Shown one piece after another: positions 35,711 through 46,854 of a DNA stretch of 64,000 nt. The first letter of the stretch is position 1, and each line of letters begins with the position of its first letter. Location: positions 26,353,471 through 26,417,470 of the forward strand of contig NC_089272.1 of the NCBI RefSeq assembly GCF_963678975.1. The letters run 5' to 3'. The DNA is from Dysidea avara. Taxonomy: Eukaryota; Porifera; Demospongiae; Dictyoceratida; Dysideidae. A program made the position numbers and the translations under genes. The notes beneath the pieces were generated by a model that saw only the letters and a list, made by a program, of their open reading frames with translations, had not been told where the DNA came from and did no database searches.

Positions 35711-36937
35711 GGGTAAGTAGAATTCTAGGAAAACGGGAACGGAACGGAAACGGAAAGCGGGAACGGAAACGACCAACGGAAAATGCCTGATGAAGGTTAT
35801 CATCTCAATATACGGGTTAGATTTTACAGCATGATGCTTCTTTGTAACATTGTTGGACCCTCCGTACTGTTCCGCTAAAATGATCGAAACTCTCTAATAG
35901 AGCAGTCACTGTCCATTAAAATACTCTAATAGAGCAGTCACGGGCACAGAATGTTTTGCAAACCATGTATCTCACCAGGGGCCTTTTAGTATTGAAAGCT
36001 TGTGAATCATTGCACTATAGCTGGCAACCCTCAGCCTCTTCATTGGAGTCACCTCAGCCTGACACATACTGTATCTACCACCTACCTAACTTTTATCTTG
36101 ACAAGGAACATCTTTATGTAAACACTGTCAATTGAAATCACTTCATTCTTAATTGTTGAATCTTTTGTATGGTTTCAAGGAGTATAGTTATTTCAGTTTT
36201 TTTTCTCCTTTCTGCAACTTTTCAAACACATCTTAAGTAGCTAATGTCTTAGTATCTAATGTCTTTGAGCAGGCTGTAGGACCAGGTGTCTTACAGACCT
36301 TCAGCACTTGTGCTGTAAAGCTTTAATGAAAAAAAAATTAAATAGAGTGTTGATGATATAGCTAGTGTGTGTCATATGAGACCAGCCATGCACGTCTTGG
36401 AGCTGACAAGCAAGCTAACAGCATACTTTATCATACATAACTCTTATCAGGAAGTTGCATGTAAGTGCATAGCCTATATAGACACTGTCTTCAGTCTATA
36501 TAATTAGAATACTTCACAAACTTCTTCAAGCATGTTTCAGTGTTGAATCTTTTTAAATGTTTATAGTTTTAAAGGAACAGTTAACAGTCAGTGTTGATGA
36601 CTTAGCTAGTCTACAGTCTACATACCTAATCTTTGCCAGCCATATCATTCACAGGTTTAAAGCAGGTCCGCATAGTTTACAAAAACATTCTTGACTGTTC
36701 TAGTCAGTAGAGTATTTTAATACACGGTGACTGCTCTATTAGAGAGTTTCGATCGCTTTAGCGGAACAGTACGAAAGGGTCCAACAATGTTACAAAGAAG
36801 CATCATGCTGTAAAATCTAACCCGTATATTGACATGATAACCTTCATCAGGCATTTTCCGTTGGTCGTTTCCGTTCCCGCTTTCCGTTTCCGTTCCGTTT
36901 CCGTTCCGTTCCCGTTTTCCTAGAATTCTACTTACCC
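35711..36937. mobile_element. Mutator-like long-TIR element 1 (non-autonomous)
   Basis: Inverted arms of ~230 bp begin GGGTAAGTAGAATTCTAGG (35711) and end as the inverse at 36937. The inner part of each arm carries CTCTAATAGAGCAGTCA. The interior has no transposase. The left flank AGTATCAAC (35702-35710) has its partner in inverted form at 36955-36963, consistent with a 9-bp target duplication that was flipped (see findings). Long TIRs and a 9-bp duplication are typical of the Mutator superfamily. A SINE-like fragment lies at 36190-36340. Confidence 0.75.
36190..36340 (+). mobile_element. SINE-A fragment (3' part)
   Basis: Shares TTTCAAACACA, GCAGGCTGTAGGACCAGG, CAGACCTTCAGCACTTGTGC and TGTAAAGC with the three fuller copies at 50.5-53.2 kb. 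The tRNA-like head is missing. Confidence 0.65.
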
Positions 36938-36963
36938 TTGTTAATTGAGTGGTTGTTGATACT

Positions 36964-39625
36964 GGGTAAGTAGAATTCTAGGAAAACGGGAACGGAACGG
37001 AAACGGAAAGCGGGAACAGAAACGACCAACGGAAAATGCCTGATGAAGGTTATCATGTCAATATACGGGTTAGATTTTACAGCATGATGCTTCTTTGTAA
37101 CATTGTTGGACCCTTTCGCACTGTTCCGCTAAAGCGATCGAAACTCTCTAATAGAGCAGTCACCGTGCATTAAAATACTCTACTAGAATAGTCAAGAATG
37201 TTTTAGCTAGCTACTATGTGGACCTTTAAACCTGTGAATGATGGAGCAACTATGGCTGGAAAAGATTAGGTATGTAGACTAGCGAAAGAGTCATCAACGC
37301 TGACTGTTAACTGTTCCTTTAAAACTATCACCAACAGCAGATATTGATCCTATTCAGGTTGACATTAATGGCATTGTTGAGTCAGTAAATTCTTTAGAGA
37401 CTCACAAAGCTGCTGGACCTGATGAAATACCAGCACAATTTTTGAAGGAATTTAGTGAACTTCTTGCTCCCTCACTTACAGTTGTTTTCCAAGCATCGTT
37501 AAACCAGTGTTCTTTACCGTCTGATTGGAAAAGGGCATATATTGTACCCATTTTTAAGAAGGGTAACCGTGCTATCCCTAATAACTACAGACCCATTTCC
37601 TTAACTTGCATTTGCTCAAAAATTCTAGAACACATAGTTTATTCACATGTATTTGCTCATTTATCTCACCATAACATTTTATGTGACCAACAACATGGCT
37701 TTCGTCGCTTAAGATCATGCGAGTCCCAACTGATATTAACTGTAAATGATTTTGCTGAAACCTTGAACAATGGAGAGCAGTCTGATGTAATATTTTTAGA
37801 TTTTTCAAAAGCATTTGACAAAGTGTCCCATTACCATCTATTTCACAAGCTCCATCATTATGGCATTCGAGGAGATATACTAGATTGGATAAAGAACTTT
37901 ATGTTAAACAGATCTCAATGTGTAGTAGTTGACGGTCAACAAAGTGACCTGACTGGGGTATCATCTGGTGTTCCTCAGGGGACAGTCCTCGCTCCCCTAT
38001 TGTTCCTTTGCTTTATTAATGACCTGCCTAACCGAATTACATCTAAGATAAAACTTTATGCTGATGACGTGCTATTGTATACTACGATTCATTCCCAAGA
38101 TGACTGTCACAGATTACAACAGGATCTTAACACTTTAGAACAATGGGCAGCTGACTGGAAAATGTCATTCAACTTACAAAAATGTGAATTTCTTAGAATC
38201 ACTAACAAGAAGCACCCAATACTAGCTCAATACACACTGCAAAGTAAAACTATAAAAGAGGTAACACATGCTAAGTATCTAGGTGTAACTATCGACAAAA
38301 ACCTATCCTGGTCAGAGCACATTAAACAAATTACTAAAAAGGCCAATAACACCAAATGCTTCTTGCAACGTAACTTGAGCAAGTGCCCTCTCCAAGTCAA
38401 AAGTAACTGCTACAAAGCCCTGATTAAACCTATCTTAGAATATGCAGCCACAGTCTGGTCACCCCACACGCGAAGAGACATCGATGCCATAGAAAATGTC
38501 CAAAGACGAGCAGCACGGTTTGCATTTAACAACTACTCTAGATATTCCAGTGTCACTGAAATGTTATCTAACCTTAATTGGCCTACCTTAGCCAGATGCA
38601 GGAATGAACAGAAGGCTACAATGTTATTTAAAATTATATCTCACCAAATCGACATTAATGCTGATGATTTCCTTTTTTCTAATCCTAACCTACATCACAC
38701 CAGAGGCCATGATAAGAGATTTTTAACCCCAATGACTAGAATTGACTGTTATAAATTTTCTTTTTTCCCCTCTGCAATGAATATTTGGAATTCCTTACCC
38801 CAACACGTGATTGATTTAACAGAGATTGACCAATTCAAGCACAGCCTAGCTGGACTAGTAACTGTTTAATAATTTATCAATGTGTATATATGGTCTTGTG
38901 TACAGTAAATATTGTATAATTGTATAAGTTTGTTTTCCTTTTGTAATTGACAGTAGCAATTGTACCCTTTTTGTGCACCATACTCTTTTGAGGTCTGCAC
39001 AACAATCAATAATAATAATAATAAACATTTTAAAAGATTCAACACTGAAACATGCTTGAAGAAGTTTGTGTAATTATATAGACTGAAGACAGTGTCTATA
39101 TATAGGCTATGCACTTACATGCAGCTAAAAATCTGAAATAACCATACTCCTTGAAACCATACAAAAGATTCAACAATTAAGAGTGAAGAGATTTACAAGT
39201 ATTCTAATCAATTGACAGTGTTTACATAAAGATGTTAGAAGAAAGTTAGGTATGTGGTAGATACAGTAATCAGTATGTGTCAGGCTGAGGTGACTCCAAT
39301 GAAGAGGCTGAGTGTTGCCAGCTATAGTACAATTATTCACAAACTTTCAATACTAAAAGGCTCCTGGTGAGATACATGGTTTGTAAAACATTCTGTGACT
39401 GCTCTATTAGAGTATTTTAATGGACGGTGACTGCTCTATTAGAGAGTTTTGATCGTTTTAGCGGAACAGTACGGAGGGTCCACCAATGTTACAAAGAAGC
39501 ATCATGCTGTAAAATCTAACCCGTATATTGACATGATAACCTTCATCAGGAATTTTCCGTTGGTCGTTTCCGTTCCCGCTTTCCGTTTCCGTTCCGTTCC
39601 CGTTTTCCTAGAATTCTACTTACCC
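36964..39625. mobile_element. Mutator-like long-TIR element 2, interrupted by a LINE
   Basis: Same arms as element 1 (GGGTAAGTAGAATTCTAGG at 36964, inverse ending at 39625). Its interior is inverted relative to element 1: 36964-37328 matches the right half of element 1, and 39024-39625 matches the left half. The LINE at 37329-39023 separates two stretches that are contiguous in element 1. The right flank AATTAACAA (39626-39634) has its partner inverted at 36938-36946. Confidence 0.75.
37328..38869 (+). CDS. LINE reverse transcriptase, 5'-truncated (CR1/L2/jockey-like)
   Basis: A frame open from the truncation point encodes ~513 residues with no stop before TAA at 38869. It lacks a start codon and the endonuclease domain. 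Visible RT blocks: KAAGPDEIPAQFLKEF, WKRAYIVPIFKKG, NNYRPISLT, QHGFRRLRSCESQ, FLDFSKAFDKV, SGVPQGTVLAPLLFL, and the catalytic YADD at 38057-38068. The C-terminal thumb and post-RT region ends with SFFPSAMNIWNSLPQ. The 3' end at about 39023 is an (AAT)n tail, typical of CR1/L2-type LINEs. The intact frame suggests a young insertion, but lack of a 5' part makes it immobile on its own. Confidence 0.9.
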   Translation, partial: SPTADIDPIQVDINGIVESVNSLETHKAAGPDEIPAQFLKEFSELLAPSLTVVFQASLNQCSLPSDWKRAYIVPIFKKGNRAIPNNYRPISLTCICSKILEHIVYSHVFAHLSHHNILCDQQHGFRRLRSCESQLILTVNDFAETLNNGEQSDVIFLDFSKAFDKVSHYHLFHKLHHYGIRGDILDWIKNFMLNRSQCVVVDGQQSDLTGVSSGVPQGTVLAPLLFLCFINDLPNRITSKIKLYADDVLLYTTIHSQDDCHRLQQDLNTLEQWAADWKMSFNLQKCEFLRITNKKHPILAQYTLQSKTIKEVTHAKYLGVTIDKNLSWSEHIKQITKKANNTKCFLQRNLSKCPLQVKSNCYKALIKPILEYAATVWSPHTRRDIDAIENVQRRAARFAFNNYSRYSSVTEMLSNLNWPTLARCRNEQKATMLFKIISHQIDINADDFLFSNPNLHHTRGHDKRFLTPMTRIDCYKFSFFPSAMNIWNSLPQHVIDLTEIDQFKHSLAGLVTV

Positions 39626-39634
39626 AATTAACAA

Positions 39635-40197
39635 CTGTCTTCCAGTCCGGCCAGGAATATTACTTCTGCAACCATTATGTAGGATATTCTTGCATGCAGC
39701 CTTTCCACTACCCTTGGTGTTGTGTGCTTAGCATATATAAGTTTTGGAGAATCTGCTGGTGCCGGTAGCCACATGTATTAAAACTGAGTAGGCTATAGCT
39801 ACGTACACGTTTTCTGCAAACAGCCCAGCCTTTCAGTAGCCAGCCTTCTTGACTAGCAACATCCTAATCTCGGTCCTAATACTTTTCTACTTGGTAATTC
39901 GTGAGTGACCATCTATGGTTTCACCGTTCTTGAACATTATAACAGGTTTCCTGATGGAGGGGCCTTTACATAATATGTGACTCCCATAATTAAATTCATG
40001 GAAAGTGCAAGAATCACGTGATTATTAAAGCAGTCTAGATTCATAGTCTATTTCACTGTTTGTTATTTGGCCCTTCTCATAGCCCGGAAAAGTCAATTTG
40101 GTGAGTGTCACGTCATGACTGTCACAGTGGTTCAGTGAACCGCCGGACTTTCGGTTCAGTAACCACTTCCTATTATTTTTACGGCAGTCCCCTAAAG
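39635..40197. other. Intergenic DNA and start of a repeat with GGTTCAGTAACCACTTCC
   Basis: No gene. At about 40140-40175 is TTCGGTTCAGTAACCACTTCC, a phrase found again at about 40637 and in related form at about 52220 and 52635. It marks a dispersed repeat family. Confidence 0.45.
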
Positions 40198-40508
40198 CAG
40201 AGATGCCAACCTCTGAACAATTTTAGGAGTGAGACCTCAAACACTACCAGCAGTGTGGACCAGATTCAAGTGCAGCTCCAGGATTTTTGGTAGTGAAGAC
40301 CAAAAAAAAAAAAAAAAGGTCTTCGCATGTTCTAAGTACAAAATTAAGCACAAGTCTGCCCAATTTTAAGCACAGGGCTAATTACAAAGCAGATCAGGCG
40401 TGAGAAATGCGTGAGAACTAAGCTGAAAGAGTGAGAAACAGAGGGTTAGGCGTGAGAGCGTGAGATTACTAGCCAAAGAGTGAGACTCACGCATTATTGG
40501 CATGTCTG
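40198..40508. mobile_element. MITE with CAGAGATGCCAA termini
   Basis: CAGAGATGCCAA (40198) and TTGGCATGTCTG (ending 40508) are inverted, and CCTAAAG (40191-40197, 40509-40515) is a perfect 7-bp flank duplication. The interior repeats GTGAGA/GCGTGAGA phrases. Probably hAT-like from ends and duplication size. Confidence 0.65.
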
Positions 40509-40650
40509 CCTAAAGTCGAATGCTCGGGGCAACTACTGGGCGCATCCCCTAAAGTCGAATGCTCTGGGAAACTACTGGGCGCGTCCCCTAAAGTTGAATG
40601 CTCCGGGAAACTGCTAGACGCGAAAATACAAATCTTTCGGTTCAGTAACC
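40509..40650 (+). repeat. Three tandem ~46-bp units (CCTAAAGTCGAATGCTC...)
   Basis: Units start CCTAAAGTCGAATGCTC and continue through GGGAAACTACTGGGCGCGTC. Two inverted units of the same family are at about 52262-52335 (AGCATTCGACTTTAGGGGA). The upstream MITE inserted inside this repeat. Confidence 0.7.
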
Positions 40651-40756
40651 ACTTCCTATTTTATTGCGGTCTACAGGGGCTGCACGTAGCTACCTTAATA
40701 GACAAGTACACGACATGGGTAACCAATGGTATGTGGATTATGGTTAATTGTTTACA

Positions 40757-41618
40757 TATTATTATTATTATTATTATTTTTATTATTTACCTATACTGTA
40801 CAACTTCAGAAATGAAGAAAAATGTACAGACAAATCACAAAAAAATAATAATAATAATAATTCAATACAATAAGTAAATTATAATTTAATTATAGATTTA
40901 AATACTTCAAGTGAATTAGAGTCTTTAGCTAGGTTAGGTAAATCATTCCAAAGTGAAATTGTTGCTGGAAAAAATGAGGACTGATATGAGGTCTTTGATG
41001 CTTGCAATGATAGGAGGTTAAAAAGATGATAATTTCTTGTACTGGAATATGTTGCAAAGTTAGTATACAAATCAAATGGGATATCAATTTCATTGTGGAT
41101 AATTTTGTACATCATGGATAATCTTAATTTTAATCGTCTGCTTTCAAGTGATTCCCAGTCCAGCTGGTCCATAAGGTTAGTTACGCTAACAGTAGGGTCA
41201 CGTGTGTATGTATTGGTCACAAACCGGGCTGCTCTTCGTTGTATCTGCTCTAACCGGGATATTAAGGTAGACCGCCAGGGTGCCCACACTGTTGCAGCAT
41301 ATTCGAGTTGGGAACGAATAAATACGGTGTATGCTAATTTCTTAGCATGGATTGAGGCACATGAGATATTACGTTTGAGAAATCCCAATGTTTTGTTGGC
41401 TTTAGCTGTTATGTAGTTGACATGCATGTTCCATTTTAGGTCTGATTGGATGATGACACCTAAGTACTTGCAACTGTCAACTTGGGACAAGGGAGAGTTA
41501 TCCATGTAATAGGTTCTTGAGATAGTATAAAGCTTACTTAGGGTTACACTCATGCTGTGACATTTATCTACGTTGAGTTTCATTTGCCATATCGAGGCCC
41601 ATTCCATAAAGGAGTTAA
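40757..41618 (-). pseudogene. LINE fragment: C-terminal part of a reverse transcriptase
   Basis: The minus-strand frame from about 41618 to the stop at 40879 reads the region just after the RT catalytic core: SFMEWASIWQMKLNVDKC, KYLGVIIQSDLKWNMHV, LEYAATVWAPWRS, RRAARFV and SFFPATISLWNDLP. The catalytic YADD is absent, so it is 5'-truncated. A 3' (AAT)n tail appears on the minus strand at 40757-40788. Same general family as the 37.3-kb LINE but clearly a different lineage. The frame runs past the break into a TATATA tract, which is not part of the element. Confidence 0.85.
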
Positions 41619-42311
41619 TATATATATATATATGAAGCTGTGGAATCGTAGTCACACAGATAGTCGTGACAACGATAATAGTCATAGCTGCATACTCTAC
41701 TAGCAGCTAGCTACACATTGACAGTGGAAAAGCTGATCAGAGACTCACTCCTGTGTGTAAGTGTGTGTATAGATTACATGTATAACTGTAACACGTTTTG
41801 CTAGTTGTATGTGCATAGTTCAGTTGCATGGTTTATATCAATGACAGTTCCGAAACAGTTGCATATGTATAGCTAGCTACACCCCACTTTTTTCTCGCAC
41901 TAGATGTTAGATGCCACATACTGTAGCTACAGTACAAGGTCGACATTGTAGCAGAATTATTAACTAGTAGCAAAAGACTTCACAAAAATGAATACATGTA
42001 CGTACGAAGCTATAGCTAACTAGCTATATATGCTCAAGCTAAATTTAATATTGTGAGCGTAGCTATAGCCTATTATTGTTGCTGGTGGCATTATGAATTT
42101 TGTCACTGAAGAGACTGGGTTATACAATAGGACAAGCCTGTAAACGTAGCTACTCCTCACAAAAAGTGAAATTAGAAGTAGACGGACAACTTAAATTTCT
42201 TTCAATGCCGCTTTAGCTACGTACCACTTCCCCTTGAAGGCAGGCAGAGTTTTAGCAGTGGATTAGACGCCACTTAGCCAGCTATATACAGAATATTACT
42301 GCTGTGTTCAC
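41619..42311. other. Intergenic DNA
   Basis: Starts with a (TA)n tract at 41619-41633. Otherwise no gene, element end or repeat recognised. Confidence 0.5.
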
Positions 42312-42679
42312 CAGAGTTGAAACCGGGTCACTATTGCTGACCCGAGTGCCGACTAGCGCGTTAAGCACGAGGGTGTCTATACTTAACGATGGTAACTAGT
42401 CAGTAGGCAAGATTCCACGTAAATTTGCATAAAGCAAGATACGTTTCCTGCAAGTAGGTGTGGCTTTGCGCATACCTAACACACCATAATTTTAAAAAGT
42501 ACGACACATTCCCTATATAAAGTGGGCGTGGCTCACGAAAGAAACTTTAAAAAAATATATATAGATGTTTTTTCCCCCGGCCCTAATGGCACTCCCTTCC
42601 TCCCACACATCTCTATAGAATGCTAAGAAAGTATTTGAAAAATTAGTTATAACCTACAGAAAAGAACCTACACAGAACC

Positions 42680-43751
42680 TACAGCATGCCCAGGGTTCAA
42701 TGGGTAGGCAGGTGCCCCTCAGCAACAGCAAGATCAACTGCTGGAGGCATACACGGACACATGGATCTTGAGCGTGATCCCCTGATGCACATAACTGAAG
42801 AACGGAGCAAGGAAAACCCCAAACTACAACGGAGCCAGCCCATCACCACAGAATATGGGGAATTCCACTTCTCGCTCAGCAGGCGGGCAAGATGTTTATA
42901 AGTGGTGGTAGCAGCCCTTCCCATGCCACCTGAAGTGGAAAAAACAAGGGGGATAAAACTCCTATGCTCCACCTCCCGAATCCGTTCCTCATAATGCACT
43001 TGTCAATTTCATAAACCCACCCCCCCCACCCCCGAGCGTCCCCACACTTCAGGTGGGGATTTGACATTGCTTCTTGTCCCCACCACTGGGGCAATTGACA
43101 GTTGTCCCGAGTCGGACCGATTTTTGGTAGTTGCATTTCCAAACAATAAAATTGCACTTGCTATAGCTAATTTTACTAGCTACAGGGCAGGCTTATTACT
43201 AGTCGCATGCATGAAATATGCGCTTAGTCATCCTTGACTTGAGGTGTCGTCAAATCCCCTACTATAGGGGTGGGGACATAGTGGGGATTTGACAGCCGAT
43301 TTTGCTCCAGTAGTGGGGAATTTGACACCACGATTTGTCAAATCCCCTGTATTCCCCCACCCTCCCCGGGGGTGGGGCATGAAATGGACAAGTGCATAAG
43401 CACGACGTTTCTCTAGTTCATGTTTTCGAAAAGCAGTAGATAGCGTAGAAGAACGATTAGAAGCTGCAAAGCAGTTAAAAACCCTCACATCAAAGAAGGT
43501 ATGATGGTGTAGGCACCTCCAGAAGCTAGAAGCCCTAATGTCTACACTCGCGTCATCATCTTGAATGGCAGACCGATAATGTAAGGTCTCGCCAGACAAA
43601 GGGTGCAGCTATGGTTCAATCTGGACATTATGGCAAACTTCAACATCAAACTAGCTGTCAGATTCCTAATTTCATTGTGCCGAATAATCGGAAAGGCACC
43701 ATGTGGGCAGCTAAGGGCGTGGGATAGGCTAAAATAACACCATAGTTTCAC
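42680..43751 (-). pseudogene. Retroelement REL-type endonuclease C-terminus, split by a MITE
   Basis: Read from 43751 down: SHALSCPHGAFPIIRHNEIR (zinc-knuckle remnant and RHN signature), a frameshift near 43640, then GETLHYRSAIQDDDASVDIR, TFFDVRVFN and KHELEKRRAY. After the MITE (42995-43396) come EERIREVEHRSFIPLVFSTS, GGMGRAATTTYKHLARLL and FSLLRSS. The D...FDVRV...E pattern fits a PD-(D/E)XK nuclease after a reverse transcriptase, as in REL-type retroelements (family memory). The reverse transcriptase itself is missing. At least one frameshift and one insertion make it dead. Confidence 0.65.
42995..43396. mobile_element. PIF/Harbinger-like MITE, 402 bp, inside the REL-type gene
   Basis: Ends TGCACTTGTC and GACAAGTGCA are inverted, with CCCACCCCC/GGGGGTGGG further in. 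TAA flanks both sides (42992-42994, 43397-43399), the 3-bp TWA target duplication of Harbinger elements. Removing the insert and one TAA restores the reading frame across the junction, which supports the exact borders. Confidence 0.8.
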
Positions 43752-43784
43752 ACGTCATAACACCATAGTTTCACACGAAATTCC

Positions 43785-46245
43785 TTACTCTGGCACCCAG
43801 GAAGTAATCACCTGTAAAATAAAGTTATCTAACACACAATCACTAATTGCTAGCTGTGTCTATAGGCCTCCAAACCGATCTATTGACTATATAGAAGCCA
43901 TATGCAGTACACTTGAAAGCATTATTTTATCCTCTCCGAATGATATCATCTGGATTGCCGGCGACTTCAACCTCCCTGATGTAAACTGGACTGATTCTAA
44001 TATAATTGGTTCCAACTACCCTCTATCAGTAAAATAGAGCAGAATCTAGCTTAATAAGAAACTTCTTTTATGACTTTAGCAATGAATATCTGCATTCCAA
44101 CACCACTGACACACCAATCAATCAGTTGTGGACTGACTTTAAATCTGCTTGTCACTTCTGTCTGGACACTTTGGTTCCTAGCAAGTTATCTTCGAACAAG
44201 ACATCAAACCGACCATGGATCACCACCTACATTAAAAGAATTTGTAGACGAAAGAAGCAAGCTTATGCTCAGTATCGCCGAACATGCTCACCATGAAACA
44301 CTTTTATCAGGATTAAAAAACATACCAGATCTAGTGCCCCATTGTGATAAGGAGTTGAGATCATTTTAATAATATATAAAAATAATATATCTTTAATAAA
44401 AAATGATAAATAATAAAAAGTTAATAATATATCTTTTGTGACAGATTTAGCCTTGATAATTTGACAAACCTTGAAATACTGTTTGTGGCAAGTTAAGTAA
44501 TGGAAAAGAATAAAATCTACACAGCATAATGACTAATCCTGACAGCTTACTGATTCATGATGATGGCAATATTATAAAACTAAAATAATCACCACCATAA
44601 TCCTTTGCCGAGTATCTTGATATACAACCTATTTCCATTATACTTATGCTGATGTCTCCCAGCTCCTAAAAACTTTGGATGTTCATAAAGCACCAGGACC
44701 AGACAAAATCCCATCACACTTATTACAATTAGCCTCTCAGGAAATTGCTCCAGTACTAACTCTGATCATCAATTCATCACTTCATCAGAACTTCCCATGG
44801 ACTGGAAATGTGCTAATATTGTACCTGTATTCAAAAAAGGAGACAAAACACTTGCATCCAATTACAGACCAATATCGCTAACCAGTATCAGCTGCAAGAT
44901 CATGGAATGCCTAATTCACACTCATCTCTTCTCTCACCTAGAATCAATAAATATCCTCTGCGACCAACAACATGGTTTCTGACCTAGAAGATCATGCGAA
45001 TCACAACTTATTACTACCGTAAACAACATTTCTAAATCTCTTGACTCTGGCTTTCAAATTGATATCATTTTTCTAGATCTATCTAAGGCATTTGATAAAG
45101 TCCCCCATCACCGTTTATGTAACAAATTATCCTACTATGGTAATAGAGGGGAACTACTAACATGGCTACAAAACTTCCTCATCGGTAGGCATCAACAAGT
45201 AACTCTTGACGGTTCACCCAGTGAGTCACATGCAGTTAACTCGGGTGTCCCCCAAGGAACAATCTTAGCCCCTCTATTATTTTTATGTTATATTAATGAC
45301 TTCCCATTATCAATCAATGCCAACATTGGTCTGTATGCTGACGATACCATACTTTATACTGTTATTCACTCTACATCCGGCTGTTTATCACTTCAAAATG
45401 ACCTCAACTCCTTATCACAATGGGGCACTAGATCTGGTATGTTTTTAATCCTGATAAAAGTGTATTCATGAGAATCACTCGTAAACACAATCCGATCACG
45501 TACAACTACACCATTAATGACATCTCTATCCAAGAAGTTTCATCTACTAAATATTTAGGAGTTACAATCACCAATGACTTGTCTTGGTCCACACACATTA
45601 CTAACATCACATCCAAAGCTCTATCAGTCAAAGCATTCCTACAGAGAAATCATAAGTCCTGCCCAACTCAAATCAAATTGAAATGTTATAATGCCATGAT
45701 AAGACCAATCTTAGAATATGCCAACCCTGTCTGGTCCCCTCACATCAGAAGAGACATTGATAAGCTTGAACGAGTACAGAGGCAATCTGCCAGATTCATT
45801 ATGGCTGACTTCTCGCATTTCAGTAGCATAACTAACATGCTCATTGACCTTAACATTCCCAGCTTAGAACACTGCAGACAAGCATCTAGTATCACCTTCC
45901 TCTACAAAATTGTTCATAATCACATTGATATATCTCCAGTTGATTTAATTCCTGTCACTTCTAACACCAGAGGACATGATCAAAGATTTCATCATATCTA
46001 TGCAAGGACCAATCAGTACAGTAATTCATTCTTCCCTAGATCAATTAGACTGTGGAATTCACTCCCACCTGACCTACAATCATTACAAATTTTTAAGTAC
46101 CAACTGAAATTATTATTACTTTCCCCTACCAATCAGTAATCCCATAGTCAATCATATTGTAAAACATTTGTATGCATGTTTCATATGTGCGTTAATCCTC
46201 AAACTGAGGCTGCACATTTTTGGAAAATAAAATAAATAAATAAAA
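43785..46245 (+). pseudogene. Degenerate LINE with endonuclease and reverse transcriptase
   Basis: 43800-44035 encodes part of the apurinic endonuclease domain (VYRPPNRSIDYIE, WIAGDFNLPDVNW). 44090-44300 encodes the linker (INQLWTDFKSACHFC, NRPWITTYIKRICRRKKQAY). The RT starts near 44670 (VHKAPGPDKIPSHLL) and includes NYRPISLTSISCKI, FLDLSKAFDKVPHHR, SGVPQGTILAPLLFL and YADD at 45334-45345. The C-terminal part ends at TAA 46139 (SFFPRSIRLWNSLPP). Lesions: stop after 44034, frameshift near 44790, TGA 44980-44982 in the QHGF-RP motif, and a frameshift near 45445. The 3' tail is (AATA)n at 46223-46245. It lies inside the hAT element and is clearly inactive. Confidence 0.85.
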
Positions 46246-46305
46246 TCCTTGCCACACACACAGTGAGATGGTAGTCATGATGGCATGTAACCATACCTTA
46301 AACAA

Positions 46306-46854
46306 ATGGCATCAATGAACTCACCCATGAAAGAAACTAGCCTTGACCTATCTCGTGCAATAACAATCGATTCCCTTTCACAGGATCACCCTGGGGTTCT
46401 TAGAGAACAGAGAGCTTCTTATGATGATGGGTTGCGCCCTGGCGATGTTTTTCATCCTGACTTCCAGCATGGTCGTCCAGCTTACTTCGATGTCTCCATA
46501 CGCTGCACCACTCAGCTTGCTTTTATCTCCTCCTGTGCTTCATGTGCTGGGGTGGCTGCTGCTGCTGGAGAGGTTGCCAAGGATGAGAAGCATTTAGCAG
46601 CTGTGAAGAAGGTGGGGTCAGATTTCATTCCATTAGTTATGGAAACATTTGGAGTTCGGACACCTTTTGCTCTAAAAACTTTACAGAATATAGCTGACTG
46701 TACCACTCCTCGCAGCGGTGTCCCTCGGAAAGTTGCTAGAAAGAACTTGCTACAACAACTGTCTGTGCAACTGTGGTCCAACAAAGCTAAGATGATCTTG
46801 AGGTACTGGGTTCTTCAGGGCTGGGATGATGATGACAATCCCCTTTTCCCCTAG
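46306..46854 (+). pseudogene. REL-type retroelement nuclease domain, N-truncated, 182 aa open
   Basis: The open frame begins at an ATG (46306), but upstream homology is cut off right after the LINE tail, so this is an N-truncated piece. Visible: RPGDVFHPDFQHGRPAYFDV (PD-(D/E)XK-like D and FDV), AGVAAAAGEVAKDEKH, SDFIPLVMETFGVRTPFAL and LLQQLSVQLWSNKAKMIL, ending in an acidic tail and TAG. It resembles the C-terminus of metazoan retroelement polyproteins (family memory). Opposite strand to the 42.7-kb REL relic and of a different subfamily. Although open, without a reverse transcriptase it is unlikely to act as a gene. Confidence 0.6.
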
